In this document: positions 47,111 to 54,553 of the stretch, piece by piece
How the letters are laid out: each line of letters begins with the position of its first letter
Numbering within the stretch: the stretch's first letter is position 1
From: Actinomyces succiniciruminis
GTDB taxonomy: Bacteria > Actinomycetota > Actinomycetes > Actinomycetales > Actinomycetaceae
Length of the DNA stretch: 57,275 bases
Assembly: GCF_900002405.1 (NCBI RefSeq)
Contig: NZ_LK995525.1
Span: forward strand, 17,968 to 75,242
Reading direction: 5' to 3'
Notes under the pieces: model-generated
What the model saw: only the letters and a program-made list of their open reading frames with translations
What the model was told of the DNA's origin: nothing
Database searches by the model: none
Program-made: the position numbers and the translations under genes

Positions 47111-48381
47111 GCCCTGCCCAGCCCGACGGCGCACCCCTGCCCGGCGCGGCCGATTTGCCGGCGCAGGTCCGGGCGGACACCGGGGGAGAGACGGGTCGGG
47201 GACGCCCCTTCTCGGTGTACCTGCACGTGCCCTACTGCCGGGTGCGCTGCGGCTACTGCGACTTCAACACCTACACGAACCTGTCCATGGGCGGCGGGGC
47301 CTCGGCAGGGGATTACGTGGACACACTCGCCGGCGAGCTGCGTCTGGCCCACACCGCGATGGAGCGGGTCGGCCTGCCGCAGCGGGCGGCACGAACCGTG
47401 TTCGTCGGCGGCGGCACCCCCACCATGCTGCCGGCCGGGGACCTGGCCCGCATGCTGACCTTGGTGCGGGACACCTGCGGCCTGGCCGACGGCGCGGAGG
47501 TGACCACGGAGGCCAATCCGGAGACCGTGGACGAGCGCTACCTGGCGGCCCTGGCGCAGGCTGGCTTCACCCGGGTGTCCTTCGGCATGCAGTCCGCGGT
47601 GCCGCAGGTGCTGCGCATCCTGGACCGGGCCCACACCCCCGAGCGGGTGCTGCAGGTGGTGTCATGGGCGCGGCGGGCCGGACTGGCCACGAGCCTGGAC
47701 CTGATCTACGGCACGCCGGGCGAGTCCCTGGACGACTGGCGCCGCTCGCTGGAGGCGGCGGTGGAGATCGGCCCGGACCATTTGAGCGCCTACGCCCTGG
47801 TGATCGAGGAGGGCACGCGCATGTGGTCCCAGGTGCGCCGCGGCGAATTGCCCCTGCCTACCGACGACGACGAGGCGGCCAAGTACGAGTTGGCCGATGC
47901 GGTGCTGGGCCGTGCCGGCTACGCGTGGTACGAGATCTCCAACTGGGCGCGGCCCGGGCATGAGTGCGTGCACAACCAGGCCTACTGGCGCGACTGGGAC
48001 TGGTGGGGCGCCGGCCCGGGGGCGCACAGCCACCTGGGGGACGTGCGCATGTGGAACGCCAAGCATCCGGTGGCCTGGGCCGGACAGGTGACGGCCGGGA
48101 GACTGCCCGTCGCGGGGCATGAGGTCGTCGATGCCGACTCGCGAGAACTGGAGCGGGTAATGCTCGGCATTCGCATGCGGGAGGGTCTGGAGTTGCGGAG
48201 TCTGACGCGGCCGGGGGAGGCCGCGACGGCGTCGGGAACCCCGCGGCGGCTCGTGCCGGTGGTGGGAGGTTTCGTCGCACAGGGCCTGCTCGAGGGTGCC
48301 GCGGCCATGGCCGGACGCGCCGTGCTGACCCTGCGGGGACGGCTCATGGCGGACACGGTCACCCGCGAGCTCGTCGACTGA
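47107..48381 (+). CDS. hemW: Radical SAM heme chaperone HemW
   Basis: HemW belongs to the coproporphyrinogen oxidase-like radical SAM group and delivers heme; it is not the oxidase itself. The 424-aa protein carries the cluster-binding Cys44, Cys48 and Cys51 (CRVRCGYC), FVGGGTPTML, the EANPETV strand and FGMQSAVPQVL. The HemW C-terminal domain follows HNQAYWRDWDWWG. The TTG start at 47107 shares bases with the trmB stop; a downstream start at about 47167 is possible, since the first 30 residues are low complexity. Confidence 0.9.
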   Translation: MSPAQPDGAPLPGAADLPAQVRADTGGETGRGRPFSVYLHVPYCRVRCGYCDFNTYTNLSMGGGASAGDYVDTLAGELRLAHTAMERVGLPQRAARTVFVGGGTPTMLPAGDLARMLTLVRDTCGLADGAEVTTEANPETVDERYLAALAQAGFTRVSFGMQSAVPQVLRILDRAHTPERVLQVVSWARRAGLATSLDLIYGTPGESLDDWRRSLEAAVEIGPDHLSAYALVIEEGTRMWSQVRRGELPLPTDDDEAAKYELADAVLGRAGYAWYEISNWARPGHECVHNQAYWRDWDWWGAGPGAHSHLGDVRMWNAKHPVAWAGQVTAGRLPVAGHEVVDADSRELERVMLGIRMREGLELRSLTRPGEAATASGTPRRLVPVVGGFVAQGLLEGAAAMAGRAVLTLRGRLMADTVTRELVD

Positions 48382-48394
48382 CGTGTTACTGGGA

Positions 48395-49096
48395 CTATCG
48401 GGTGGTGTAGGGCTGGAGGTCAACGGTGCCGGAGCAGGTGGCGATGACGGTTTCGTCATGGCTGGCCACGATGATCGTCTTCCCTCGATCCCGCAGTTCC
48501 TTCAGTAGATCGAGCACTGCGTCCCGGTTGGTGCTGTCCAGAGAGCCGGTGGGTTCGTCTGCCAGGATGATGTCGCAGGGCTTGAGTAGCAGCCGCGCGA
48601 TAGCGGTGCGCTGCTGCTCGCCCCCGGAAAGGGTGTAGACCTTGCGCGATTCGAAGCCGGGAAGGCCCACTGCGGCCAGAGCCTCGGATATGAGGTCGGC
48701 CTTGGCCCGGCCCTCGTTGTCGGCGTAGGTGAGGGCTAGGCGCAGATTGCTCTCGACCGACTCATGGTCGATCAGTGCGTAGTTCTGAAACAAGTAGCCG
48801 AGGTGGTAGCGGATGAAACGGTTGGCGGCGCGGGTGCGGGGCCGAGGCGAAGGGGAGCCATTCAGGAGGACGGCACCGCTTCCGGGTGATTCCAGCAGAC
48901 CGAGGATGTTGAGTAGTGTCGACTTGCCCGACCCCGATGGGCCGGTGACGGCGAACATCTGCCCGGCGCCGACGGTGAACGAGATGTCGTTCAGGACCCG
49001 GTGCTTGCCATAGGCCTTGTCGAGGTTGCGAACATCGACGGCCACGCTGTTCTGCGCGCCGCTCGGCGCGGTCTGAGTGCTTGTTACGGATGACAT
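48395..49096 (-). CDS. ABC transporter ATP-binding protein, bacteriocin-export type
   Basis: The 233-aa ATPase belongs to the MacB/LolD-like group, with Walker A GPSGSGKST, LGYLFQNYALIDHESVESNL, the signature LSGGEQQRTAIARLLL and Walker B DIILADEPTGSLD. The GYLFQN(Y/F)ALI-E-VE-NL wording recalls ATPases annotated with lactococcin-972-like bacteriocin export. It is last in a minus-strand operon headed by a 45-aa peptide gene. It follows the second membrane protein by one base. Codon use is less GC-biased than in hemW next door. Confidence 0.88.
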   Translation of the reverse strand: MSSVTSTQTAPSGAQNSVAVDVRNLDKAYGKHRVLNDISFTVGAGQMFAVTGPSGSGKSTLLNILGLLESPGSGAVLLNGSPSPRPRTRAANRFIRYHLGYLFQNYALIDHESVESNLRLALTYADNEGRAKADLISEALAAVGLPGFESRKVYTLSGGEQQRTAIARLLLKPCDIILADEPTGSLDSTNRDAVLDLLKELRDRGKTIIVASHDETVIATCSGTVDLQPYTTR

Positions 49097-49097
49097 C

Positions 49098-50402
49098 TCA
49101 CAGTTCCTTCAATCGTCTCGTCAGGCTTACCCGCTCGGTGGCCAGCGCGGTGAGGGCTCCGATCCCGGCCTCAATCGCCGCGGCGGCGCCTAAGATGGCC
49201 GTCACCAGCAGGAGTCCCTGAGCACCGAGCGCGCCAAAGGTGTACTGCAACGGGTGAAGGTACGGCAGCGGAAGACCGAGAGACTTGAGTGCTCCCAGAA
49301 CGGTCGCGAATACGAGGGCGACTAACCAGCTGCATCCTGACACGCGGAACAGTCCGGAGTAAGTCCGGGGCAACGATGCGCCGTGCAGCCTGTGAACGGC
49401 AATCGCGCGGTACTGCGAGTTGAAGTAGATGACTGTTGCGGAGGTGCCGAGCAGAACCACCAGTACGAACAGTGAGGAACCCGTCGTCACAGCGTCCCAG
49501 AACATCTCGCGCTCACCGAGCGCGAGCTCGAAGCGCTGGGCGTCACTCGTGGTGACCAGGTGGGTGAAATTGTCGTCAAGGCTGAGCTCCTGGAGGGTGG
49601 GGAGCAGTCTCTCGTATGTGGACTCCGGATCCCCATCGGTAAAGATCTTGAGAGCGGTGTCGGGATCGCCGGTAATCGAGTTCAGCCTGTCGCCGGCGAG
49701 GCTGTTGGAAGGCGTCATGATCTCGATGATGGGGTCGCGTACCGTGTTCCCCGATTCGGGGGAGATCTTGGAGTTGAACGTGAACACGTCCTGTCCGGGT
49801 GCGGTCCAGACAATGATGACGTCCTGTTCGTGTAGATCCTCCGGCACGGGTAGGCCCATGCGCTCATCGGCCTGAATAACGCCTTCTACTTCGGGGGTCC
49901 CGTTGCGAGACACATAGTAGGTCCGGCGGATGTGCTCCTCCTGGCTTTTGAGAGTTGAGGGGGCGGCGACGATCCAGGAGTCCTCGGAGGGGTCGATTTC
50001 TAATGGTTGTCCGTCCTCTGCGTATACCGGGTAGCGTGCCAAGTAGTTCAGATTCACGGTCAGTGACTGCGTCATCGGGTCGTCGGGCTGTGGGTAATCT
50101 GGCTCGTAGTTGAACGATTCTATGTACAACGCTCCTGCCTGATCCACCATGGGATACAGGTCGCGCGCTACGGTCACTTCGGTGGTGTAATCACCGGAAT
50201 CGATATCCTGCTCGTTGTCGCCCACATAATAGGGGAAGAGCACTCCGTAATCATCTGTGTCTCCCCAAGCGGACAGGTGCTGGCGCTCGTCACGCGAGTC
50301 GAGAATCGACGCGGACGCCTGGGCGATGACAATAATCAGCATCGTGGTTATCAGTGTTTTTACCGCTAATGACAGTAAAAGCGGGGTTGAATGGGGTGAC
50401 AT
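49098..50402 (-). CDS. FtsX-like membrane protein of the putative bacteriocin locus (large half)
   Basis: The 434-aa protein has one N-terminal membrane segment (about residues 7-31), an external domain of about 280 residues rich in Asp, Glu, Tyr and Pro, and three C-terminal segments (about 310-332, 356-378 and 390-418). This one-plus-three arrangement is that of FtsX/MacB permeases. It ends in the basic tail RVSLTRRLKEL. It and the neighbouring 332-aa protein look like two halves of the 650-residue bacteriocin-associated immunity membrane proteins, a relation inferred from topology and context rather than clear motif matches. Confidence 0.7.
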   Translation of the reverse strand: MSPHSTPLLLSLAVKTLITTMLIIVIAQASASILDSRDERQHLSAWGDTDDYGVLFPYYVGDNEQDIDSGDYTTEVTVARDLYPMVDQAGALYIESFNYEPDYPQPDDPMTQSLTVNLNYLARYPVYAEDGQPLEIDPSEDSWIVAAPSTLKSQEEHIRRTYYVSRNGTPEVEGVIQADERMGLPVPEDLHEQDVIIVWTAPGQDVFTFNSKISPESGNTVRDPIIEIMTPSNSLAGDRLNSITGDPDTALKIFTDGDPESTYERLLPTLQELSLDDNFTHLVTTSDAQRFELALGEREMFWDAVTTGSSLFVLVVLLGTSATVIYFNSQYRAIAVHRLHGASLPRTYSGLFRVSGCSWLVALVFATVLGALKSLGLPLPYLHPLQYTFGALGAQGLLLVTAILGAAAAIEAGIGALTALATERVSLTRRLKEL

Positions 50403-50452
50403 CGGTTCTCTCTGAGGGTGTGCTTATATTCTTCCGGGTGCGGGGTGGTGTG

Positions 50453-51451
50453 TTAGAGGCGCCCTTTAACGAGATCTGACACCTTGAACCTGCTTATCGT
50501 CGCCATGCCGACGCCGTAGGTGACCAGCAGAACGGCGGCGGATGCTAACATGTATCGCAGAAACATGGTGTGAACCAGAATTCCACTCATCTCGGGAACT
50601 GTTAACGCGAGAACAATGGTGACGGCGAGTCCCGCCCCGAGTGTTATTAGTGTGGGTCTACCGGTGGTGGTGTACCAAATACGATTGTTGGGATAGCCGT
50701 GCAACGATAGTACTCCGAGTTGCCTGCCCGCGCGTGTCACCGTGGCGGGGATCAGCGCGGCGGCGATCAGTGTCAATAGGTAGGGCGCGTACAAGAAGAA
50801 CCTGGATGCAGTCGTTCGTAGCTTGGCGCTGGCGATTTCGGACGGATCCACCGGGTTCAAGTCGGCGGGTTTGTACTCCTCTCCGCTCATGTCTGTGAGT
50901 GCACCGGCAATGAGCTGAAGGAACTCGTCCCGAGCATCTCGCGTAGGAGCCTCGACGGTGTAAGTGCCCTCGGCTGGCAGCCTGTTATAGGCGGTCTCGA
51001 GAGGCTCGACGCTGAGGTCGTATCGCCCCGCTACAACATTCGGCACGCCCACCACTCCGGGGTTGGTCGGTTCTATGGTGGTGGCGGTCTCGCCGTGCCG
51101 CAGGCCGGATGCGGAGGGCCAGTTGCCACGGCTCAGCTCGATGATGTCGAACAGTTGCGTGTCTCGGCCGCCCAAGTAAACATAGTAGTGGATATGCCTG
51201 CGATCGCGCCCGGAGGAATCGATCGATACTCTCAGGACGTTGACTCCGGACTCCGCTGCGGCTGTAGTAAGTGTTTCGAGTGCGTCGTCGGGCTCGGCGA
51301 GGTTGCGAGCTGCGGGCCAATTAAAGCGTGTGCCCAGCTGCTCCGCGGCGTGCAAGTGTTGCTGCTCCTGATTGTGTGCGTAGTCGACTGCGGTCGATAT
51401 CGGCACTAAGGCCAATATGACAGTCAGGAGGATGTGCAAAGACGCTCTCAT
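50453..51451 (-). CDS. FtsX-like membrane protein of the putative bacteriocin locus (small half)
   Basis: The 332-aa protein has an N-terminal membrane segment (about residues 4-22), an external domain of about 200 residues, and three C-terminal segments with ILVHTMFLRYMLASAAVLLVTYGVG last and the ending FKVSDLVKGRL. The ATG at 51451 is chosen; a TTG four codons earlier has no better ribosome site. A 50-base gap separates it from the large half. It lies behind a hairpin that follows the peptide gene, so it may be expressed at a lower level. Possible roles are peptide export, immunity or both. Confidence 0.68.
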   Translation of the reverse strand: MRASLHILLTVILALVPISTAVDYAHNQEQQHLHAAEQLGTRFNWPAARNLAEPDDALETLTTAAAESGVNVLRVSIDSSGRDRRHIHYYVYLGGRDTQLFDIIELSRGNWPSASGLRHGETATTIEPTNPGVVGVPNVVAGRYDLSVEPLETAYNRLPAEGTYTVEAPTRDARDEFLQLIAGALTDMSGEEYKPADLNPVDPSEIASAKLRTTASRFFLYAPYLLTLIAAALIPATVTRAGRQLGVLSLHGYPNNRIWYTTTGRPTLITLGAGLAVTIVLALTVPEMSGILVHTMFLRYMLASAAVLLVTYGVGMATISRFKVSDLVKGRL

Positions 51452-51505
51452 GGTTCTTGTCAAATGCTGTGTTGTATTGTGTTCTCCGTGCTGGCATGGA
51501 GTTGG

Positions 51506-51542
51506 CCCGGCGGCCGTGGTAGTGCATTCGTCGACCGCCGGG
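51506..51542 (-). terminator. Attenuating hairpin after the 45-aa peptide gene
   Basis: CCCGGCGG and CCGCCGGG pair perfectly around a 21-base loop, 24 bases beyond the peptide stop and about 55 bases before the first membrane gene. There is no U tract, so partial read-through is expected. Such a hairpin often lets a bacteriocin gene be expressed far above its export genes. Confidence 0.6.
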
Positions 51543-51565
51543 CGGCTCCGTTGGCGACCTGTCTG

Positions 51566-51703
51566 TCAGTATGTGTAGCAGGTCGGCTTGGTGTTGCTGG
51601 AGTTGACTGAAGCCAGTGCCGTTTTTCCGGCATCTACGGTGCTTGTTCTGGTCGTGTTCCCCATTTTGGCGGTGGCGCTGGTGCGTGTTGGCCCGGTGCG
51701 CAT
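51566..51703 (-). CDS. Candidate 45-aa exported peptide (bacteriocin-like)
   Basis: A 45-codon frame begins at ATG 51703, with TGAGGAG 6 bases upstream, and ends at TGA. The peptide is polar and basic, rich in Thr and Ser (about 18 of 45), without a hydrophobic signal. It has a single Cys at position 42 in the tail NTKPTCYTY. It sits first in an operon with two FtsX-like proteins and an export-type ABC ATPase, under a near-consensus promoter. I know no named family. It might be a bacteriocin, a modified peptide precursor or a signalling peptide. The antisense frame is hydrophobic but lacks start signals. Confidence 0.65.
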   Translation of the reverse strand: MRTGPTRTSATAKMGNTTRTSTVDAGKTALASVNSSNTKPTCYTY

Positions 51704-51783
51704 TGTTGCTCCTCAGGAATCTTACTTCGTGGCTGATTCAGGGTGTGCTCGATCCATTCGTGGAACACGTCGAGGCATGCATG

Positions 51784-51823
51784 AGCGTAGACATGCCGGA
51801 TGTGGTTGTCAACACAATAGTGT
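51784..51823 (-). promoter_or_regulatory. Promoter and possible operator of the peptide operon
   Basis: On the minus strand TTGACA (51812-51807), a 17-base spacer and TACGCT (51789-51784) form a near-consensus housekeeping promoter. Transcription would start near 51777, giving a leader of about 74 bases. A dyad ACAC-TATT-GTGT (51823-51812) touches the -35 box and could bind a regulator; no regulator gene is adjacent. Confidence 0.75.
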
Positions 51824-51890
51824 GGTGAGTGACATGTTACTCGCGTTGTGTGTCGCCTCGTATCGCTTGACGCACCCTTGGAGAAGGCGC

Positions 51891-52031
51891 GTGGACACTG
51901 ACACGTCGTTCCTCGAGGGCGATGTCGTGTGGATCGACCTCTCGCCGGTCGTCGGTGGGGAGCGGAGCGGCAGACGGCCGATCGCTACTGGAGCACCTTG
52001 TGATCCGCCAGTCGTAGCGGCGGACGCTTGA
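51891..52031 (+). pseudogene. Truncated MazF/PemK toxin remnant
   Basis: A 46-codon frame starts at GTG 51891, with GGAGAAGG upstream, and encodes GDVVWIDLSPVVGGERSGRRP, the first strand and loop of MazF toxins, then runs into unrelated residues and stops. MazF proteins are about 110 residues, so at least half is missing, and the catalytic second half is gone. No antitoxin gene is present. It lies beside the peptide operon and is probably a decayed mobile remnant. Confidence 0.65.
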
Positions 52032-52105
52032 CGCCTCCGCCGGCGTGGCGGCCTCCACAGTATTTCGGCGGGACATACAAGGTGTCGATTTGGCATCCTG
52101 GAGTC

Positions 52106-52873
52106 ATGAGCACAGGTATGCCCAGTTACGGAGCACCCCAGAACAACGGATATGGAAACACCGGCCAGGGATACGGCTATGGCGCGTCGCAGCCTGGCGC
52201 CTCCGGGCCGTACGGTTCCATGCCCCCGGTTCAGCCCACCCTCACGATTGGTGACGGCCTGTCCTGGGCGTGGTCCCGCATCACCGACAACCCCGTGGTC
52301 CTGCTGGTCGGCTTCGGCATCTGGACGATCCTCACCGGCCTCGGTGCGCAGGCGAGCTACACGGTCGACGGCGTCGAGCACACCTACGGCCTGGGAATCC
52401 CCGGCGGCAACATCATCTCCCTGGCCGCCATGCTGATCGGGCCCATCGCCATGGCGCATGTGGGGCTGCTGACATCCTCCGGTCGCAAGGCGCGCTTCGC
52501 CGACTTCTTCACCTTCCCGAACTTCCTGCAGGGCTTCCTTGCCATGCTCCTCTCGGGCCTGGCCACCGTGATCGGCTCCATCTTCCTGATCGTCCCCGGC
52601 ATCATCCTGTACTACCTGTTCACCTTCGTCAGGTACGCGGCCGTCGAGTACCACCTGAACGCGATCGCCGCCATGCGCCACTCGATGCGCCTACTGTCGG
52701 CCAACGTCGGCGTGCTGCTGCCTTTCGCATTGATCGGTTTCCTCCTGCTCGTCGCCGGAACCGCCACCGTCATCGGTTGGATCGTCACCGTTCCCCTGGT
52801 GGCCCTGATGACCACCTACGCATACGTGCGCGTCCAGGGACGGGACGTGGCCCGCTACCCGAGCCAGGGCTGA
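52106..52873 (+). CDS. Membrane protein with Gly/Tyr-rich N-terminus
   Basis: The 255-aa protein starts with a Gly, Tyr, Gln and Pro-rich cytoplasmic tail of about 45 residues, then six hydrophobic segments between about residues 60 and 245. The last four surround FLIVPGIILYYLFTFVRYAAVEYHLNAIAAMRHSMRL, a pattern common in uncharacterised actinobacterial DUF membrane proteins related to the glycerophosphodiesterase membrane domain. GGAG lies 4 bases before the ATG. It stands alone. Function unknown. Confidence 0.75.
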   Translation: MSTGMPSYGAPQNNGYGNTGQGYGYGASQPGASGPYGSMPPVQPTLTIGDGLSWAWSRITDNPVVLLVGFGIWTILTGLGAQASYTVDGVEHTYGLGIPGGNIISLAAMLIGPIAMAHVGLLTSSGRKARFADFFTFPNFLQGFLAMLLSGLATVIGSIFLIVPGIILYYLFTFVRYAAVEYHLNAIAAMRHSMRLLSANVGVLLPFALIGFLLLVAGTATVIGWIVTVPLVALMTTYAYVRVQGRDVARYPSQG

Positions 52874-53068
52874 CCCGCGTCGACGACGGTGGGCGGCGAC
52901 GTCGTCGCCCCTCACCGGCGTCGGAGCCCGACGTGCTTCCGGTCACCTTGTGCCCGGGACACGCCGATGTCTCGCGATATGGGACGGATGTCGTCATAGG
53001 GTGAAGCTAGCGTCGTCGCATCTTTGATGGGGCGACGAGCACGCCTGCCCCGAACTGAGGAGTCTCAC

Positions 53069-54472
53069 GTGGAGTTGCAGTGGTGGTCCATACTGCCCTT
53101 CGTCGTCATGCTGGCATCGATCGCGGTCCTGCCGCTCGTGCCGGCGACGTCCCATTGGTGGGAGAAGAACTCCCACCAACTGCTGGTCGCCCTGGTCCTG
53201 GGACTGCCCGTCGCGGTCTGGATGCTGGTGGCCATTGGCTGGGAGCCCGTATTCGCCTCCGTGGTGGAGTACATCCAGTTCATCTCCCTGCTTTTGGCGC
53301 TGTTCGTCGTCTCCGGTGGCATCTTCCTGAAGGGTGACATTCAGGCGACCCCGCGCAACAACACCATCTTCCTGGCGATAGGCGCGCTGCTGGCCAGCTT
53401 CGTCGGCACGACCGGCGCCGCCATGCTGCTGATCCGCCCGCTGCTGAACACCAACCGCGAGCGCGAGTACCGCGTCCACACCGTCCTGTTCACCATCTTC
53501 ATGGTTGCCAACTGCGGCGGCCTGCTGACCCCGCTTGGTGACCCGCCGCTGTTCCTCGGCTTCCTGCGCGGCGTCCCCTTCACCTGGACCTTCAGCCTCG
53601 CCGTCGAGTGGCTGTTCGTCAACGCCATGCTGCTGGCCAGCTACTTCGCCCTGGACTCCTGGTACTACTCGCAGGAGCCCGCCGCCGACATCCTGGCCGA
53701 CAAGACGGACATCGAGCCCCTCGGCCTGCGCGGCGCCAATAACCTGATCTGGTTCGTGGTCATCATCGCCGCCGTCGCCTTCGCCCCCTCCATCGACGCC
53801 GAGGCCATAGAGGAGGGGCACGCCACGCTTATGAACTGGATTCCAGTGCGAGAGATGATCATGCTCGCCGCGGCCGCCGCCTCCTTCAAGTTCGGCGACA
53901 AGCGCGCCCGTTTCGAGGATAACCAGTTCGAGTGGGGGCCGATTGCCGAGGTGGCCGCGCTGTTCATCGGCATCTTCCTGACCATGATTCCGGCCCTGCG
54001 CTACCTGGATGAAGTCGCCGGCAGCCTGCCGCTGAACGAGATCACCTTCTTCGTGTTCACCGGCGGCCTGTCCTCCCTACTGGACAACGCCCCCACCTAC
54101 GCCACCTTCTTCGAGATGGCCGGTCAGATCCCTCACCCCGGCGGGGCCACGGTTGCCGGCGTGCCAGAGTTGTACCTGCGCTCCATCTCGCTGGGCGCGG
54201 TCCTGTGCGGCGCCCTGACCTACATCGGCAACGGCCCGAACTTCATGGTCAAGTCCGTGGCGGAGGCGCGCGACGTCGAGATGCCGTCCTTCGGCGGCTA
54301 TATCGGCCGCTCCTTCATGTACCTGGTGCCCGTGCTGGCCGCCATGGTCCTGCTGTTCATCGCCAACCCGCTGTGGGCCAAGCTCCTCGGCGTCGTGCTG
54401 GTAGTCGTGCTGCTGGCCAACAATGTCCGGCTGCTGCGCTCCAGCCGCCGCCTGGCGCTGGCGGACGCCTGA
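53069..54472 (+). CDS. NhaD-like sodium/proton antiporter (citrate-transporter superfamily)
   Basis: The 467-aa membrane protein has about twelve segments and NhaD/CitMHS family motifs: SGGIFLKGDIQATPRNNT, ASFVGTTGAAMLLIRPLL, NCGGLLTPLGDPPLFLGFLRG, GGLSSLLDNAPTYATFFE and YIGNGPNFMVKSVAE. Such proteins usually exchange Na+ or Li+ for protons, which suggests a role in pH and salt balance; substrate specificity was not established. GTG at 53069 has GAGGAG 7 bases upstream. The 195-base gap before it shows no obvious promoter boxes. A perfect bidirectional terminator follows. Confidence 0.9.
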   Translation: MELQWWSILPFVVMLASIAVLPLVPATSHWWEKNSHQLLVALVLGLPVAVWMLVAIGWEPVFASVVEYIQFISLLLALFVVSGGIFLKGDIQATPRNNTIFLAIGALLASFVGTTGAAMLLIRPLLNTNREREYRVHTVLFTIFMVANCGGLLTPLGDPPLFLGFLRGVPFTWTFSLAVEWLFVNAMLLASYFALDSWYYSQEPAADILADKTDIEPLGLRGANNLIWFVVIIAAVAFAPSIDAEAIEEGHATLMNWIPVREMIMLAAAAASFKFGDKRARFEDNQFEWGPIAEVAALFIGIFLTMIPALRYLDEVAGSLPLNEITFFVFTGGLSSLLDNAPTYATFFEMAGQIPHPGGATVAGVPELYLRSISLGAVLCGALTYIGNGPNFMVKSVAEARDVEMPSFGGYIGRSFMYLVPVLAAMVLLFIANPLWAKLLGVVLVVVLLANNVRLLRSSRRLALADA

Positions 54473-54504
54473 CGACGGCGCTCCCCGCCGCCGATACGAG
54501 CGGA

Positions 54505-54540
54505 CCGGGGCCCGGACACCCGCAGGTGTCCGGGCCCCGG
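54505..54540. terminator. Bidirectional terminator
   Basis: A 16-base perfect GC-rich stem with a CGCA loop lies between the converging antiporter and tannase-like genes. No T run is present on either side, but the stem is very stable and suits both directions. Confidence 0.85.
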
Positions 54541-54553
54541 TGTGCCTATCGGG

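Noticed and set aside
48382-48394. Terminator between hemW and the ABC ATPase
   Set aside because: Only 13 bases separate the converging genes and no hairpin was found there.
51588-52031. 147-aa plus-strand frame with a hydrophobic start
   Set aside because: No ribosome site before its first codon, and it lies antisense to the better-supported peptide gene; only its end (51891 onward) is recognisable as mazF.
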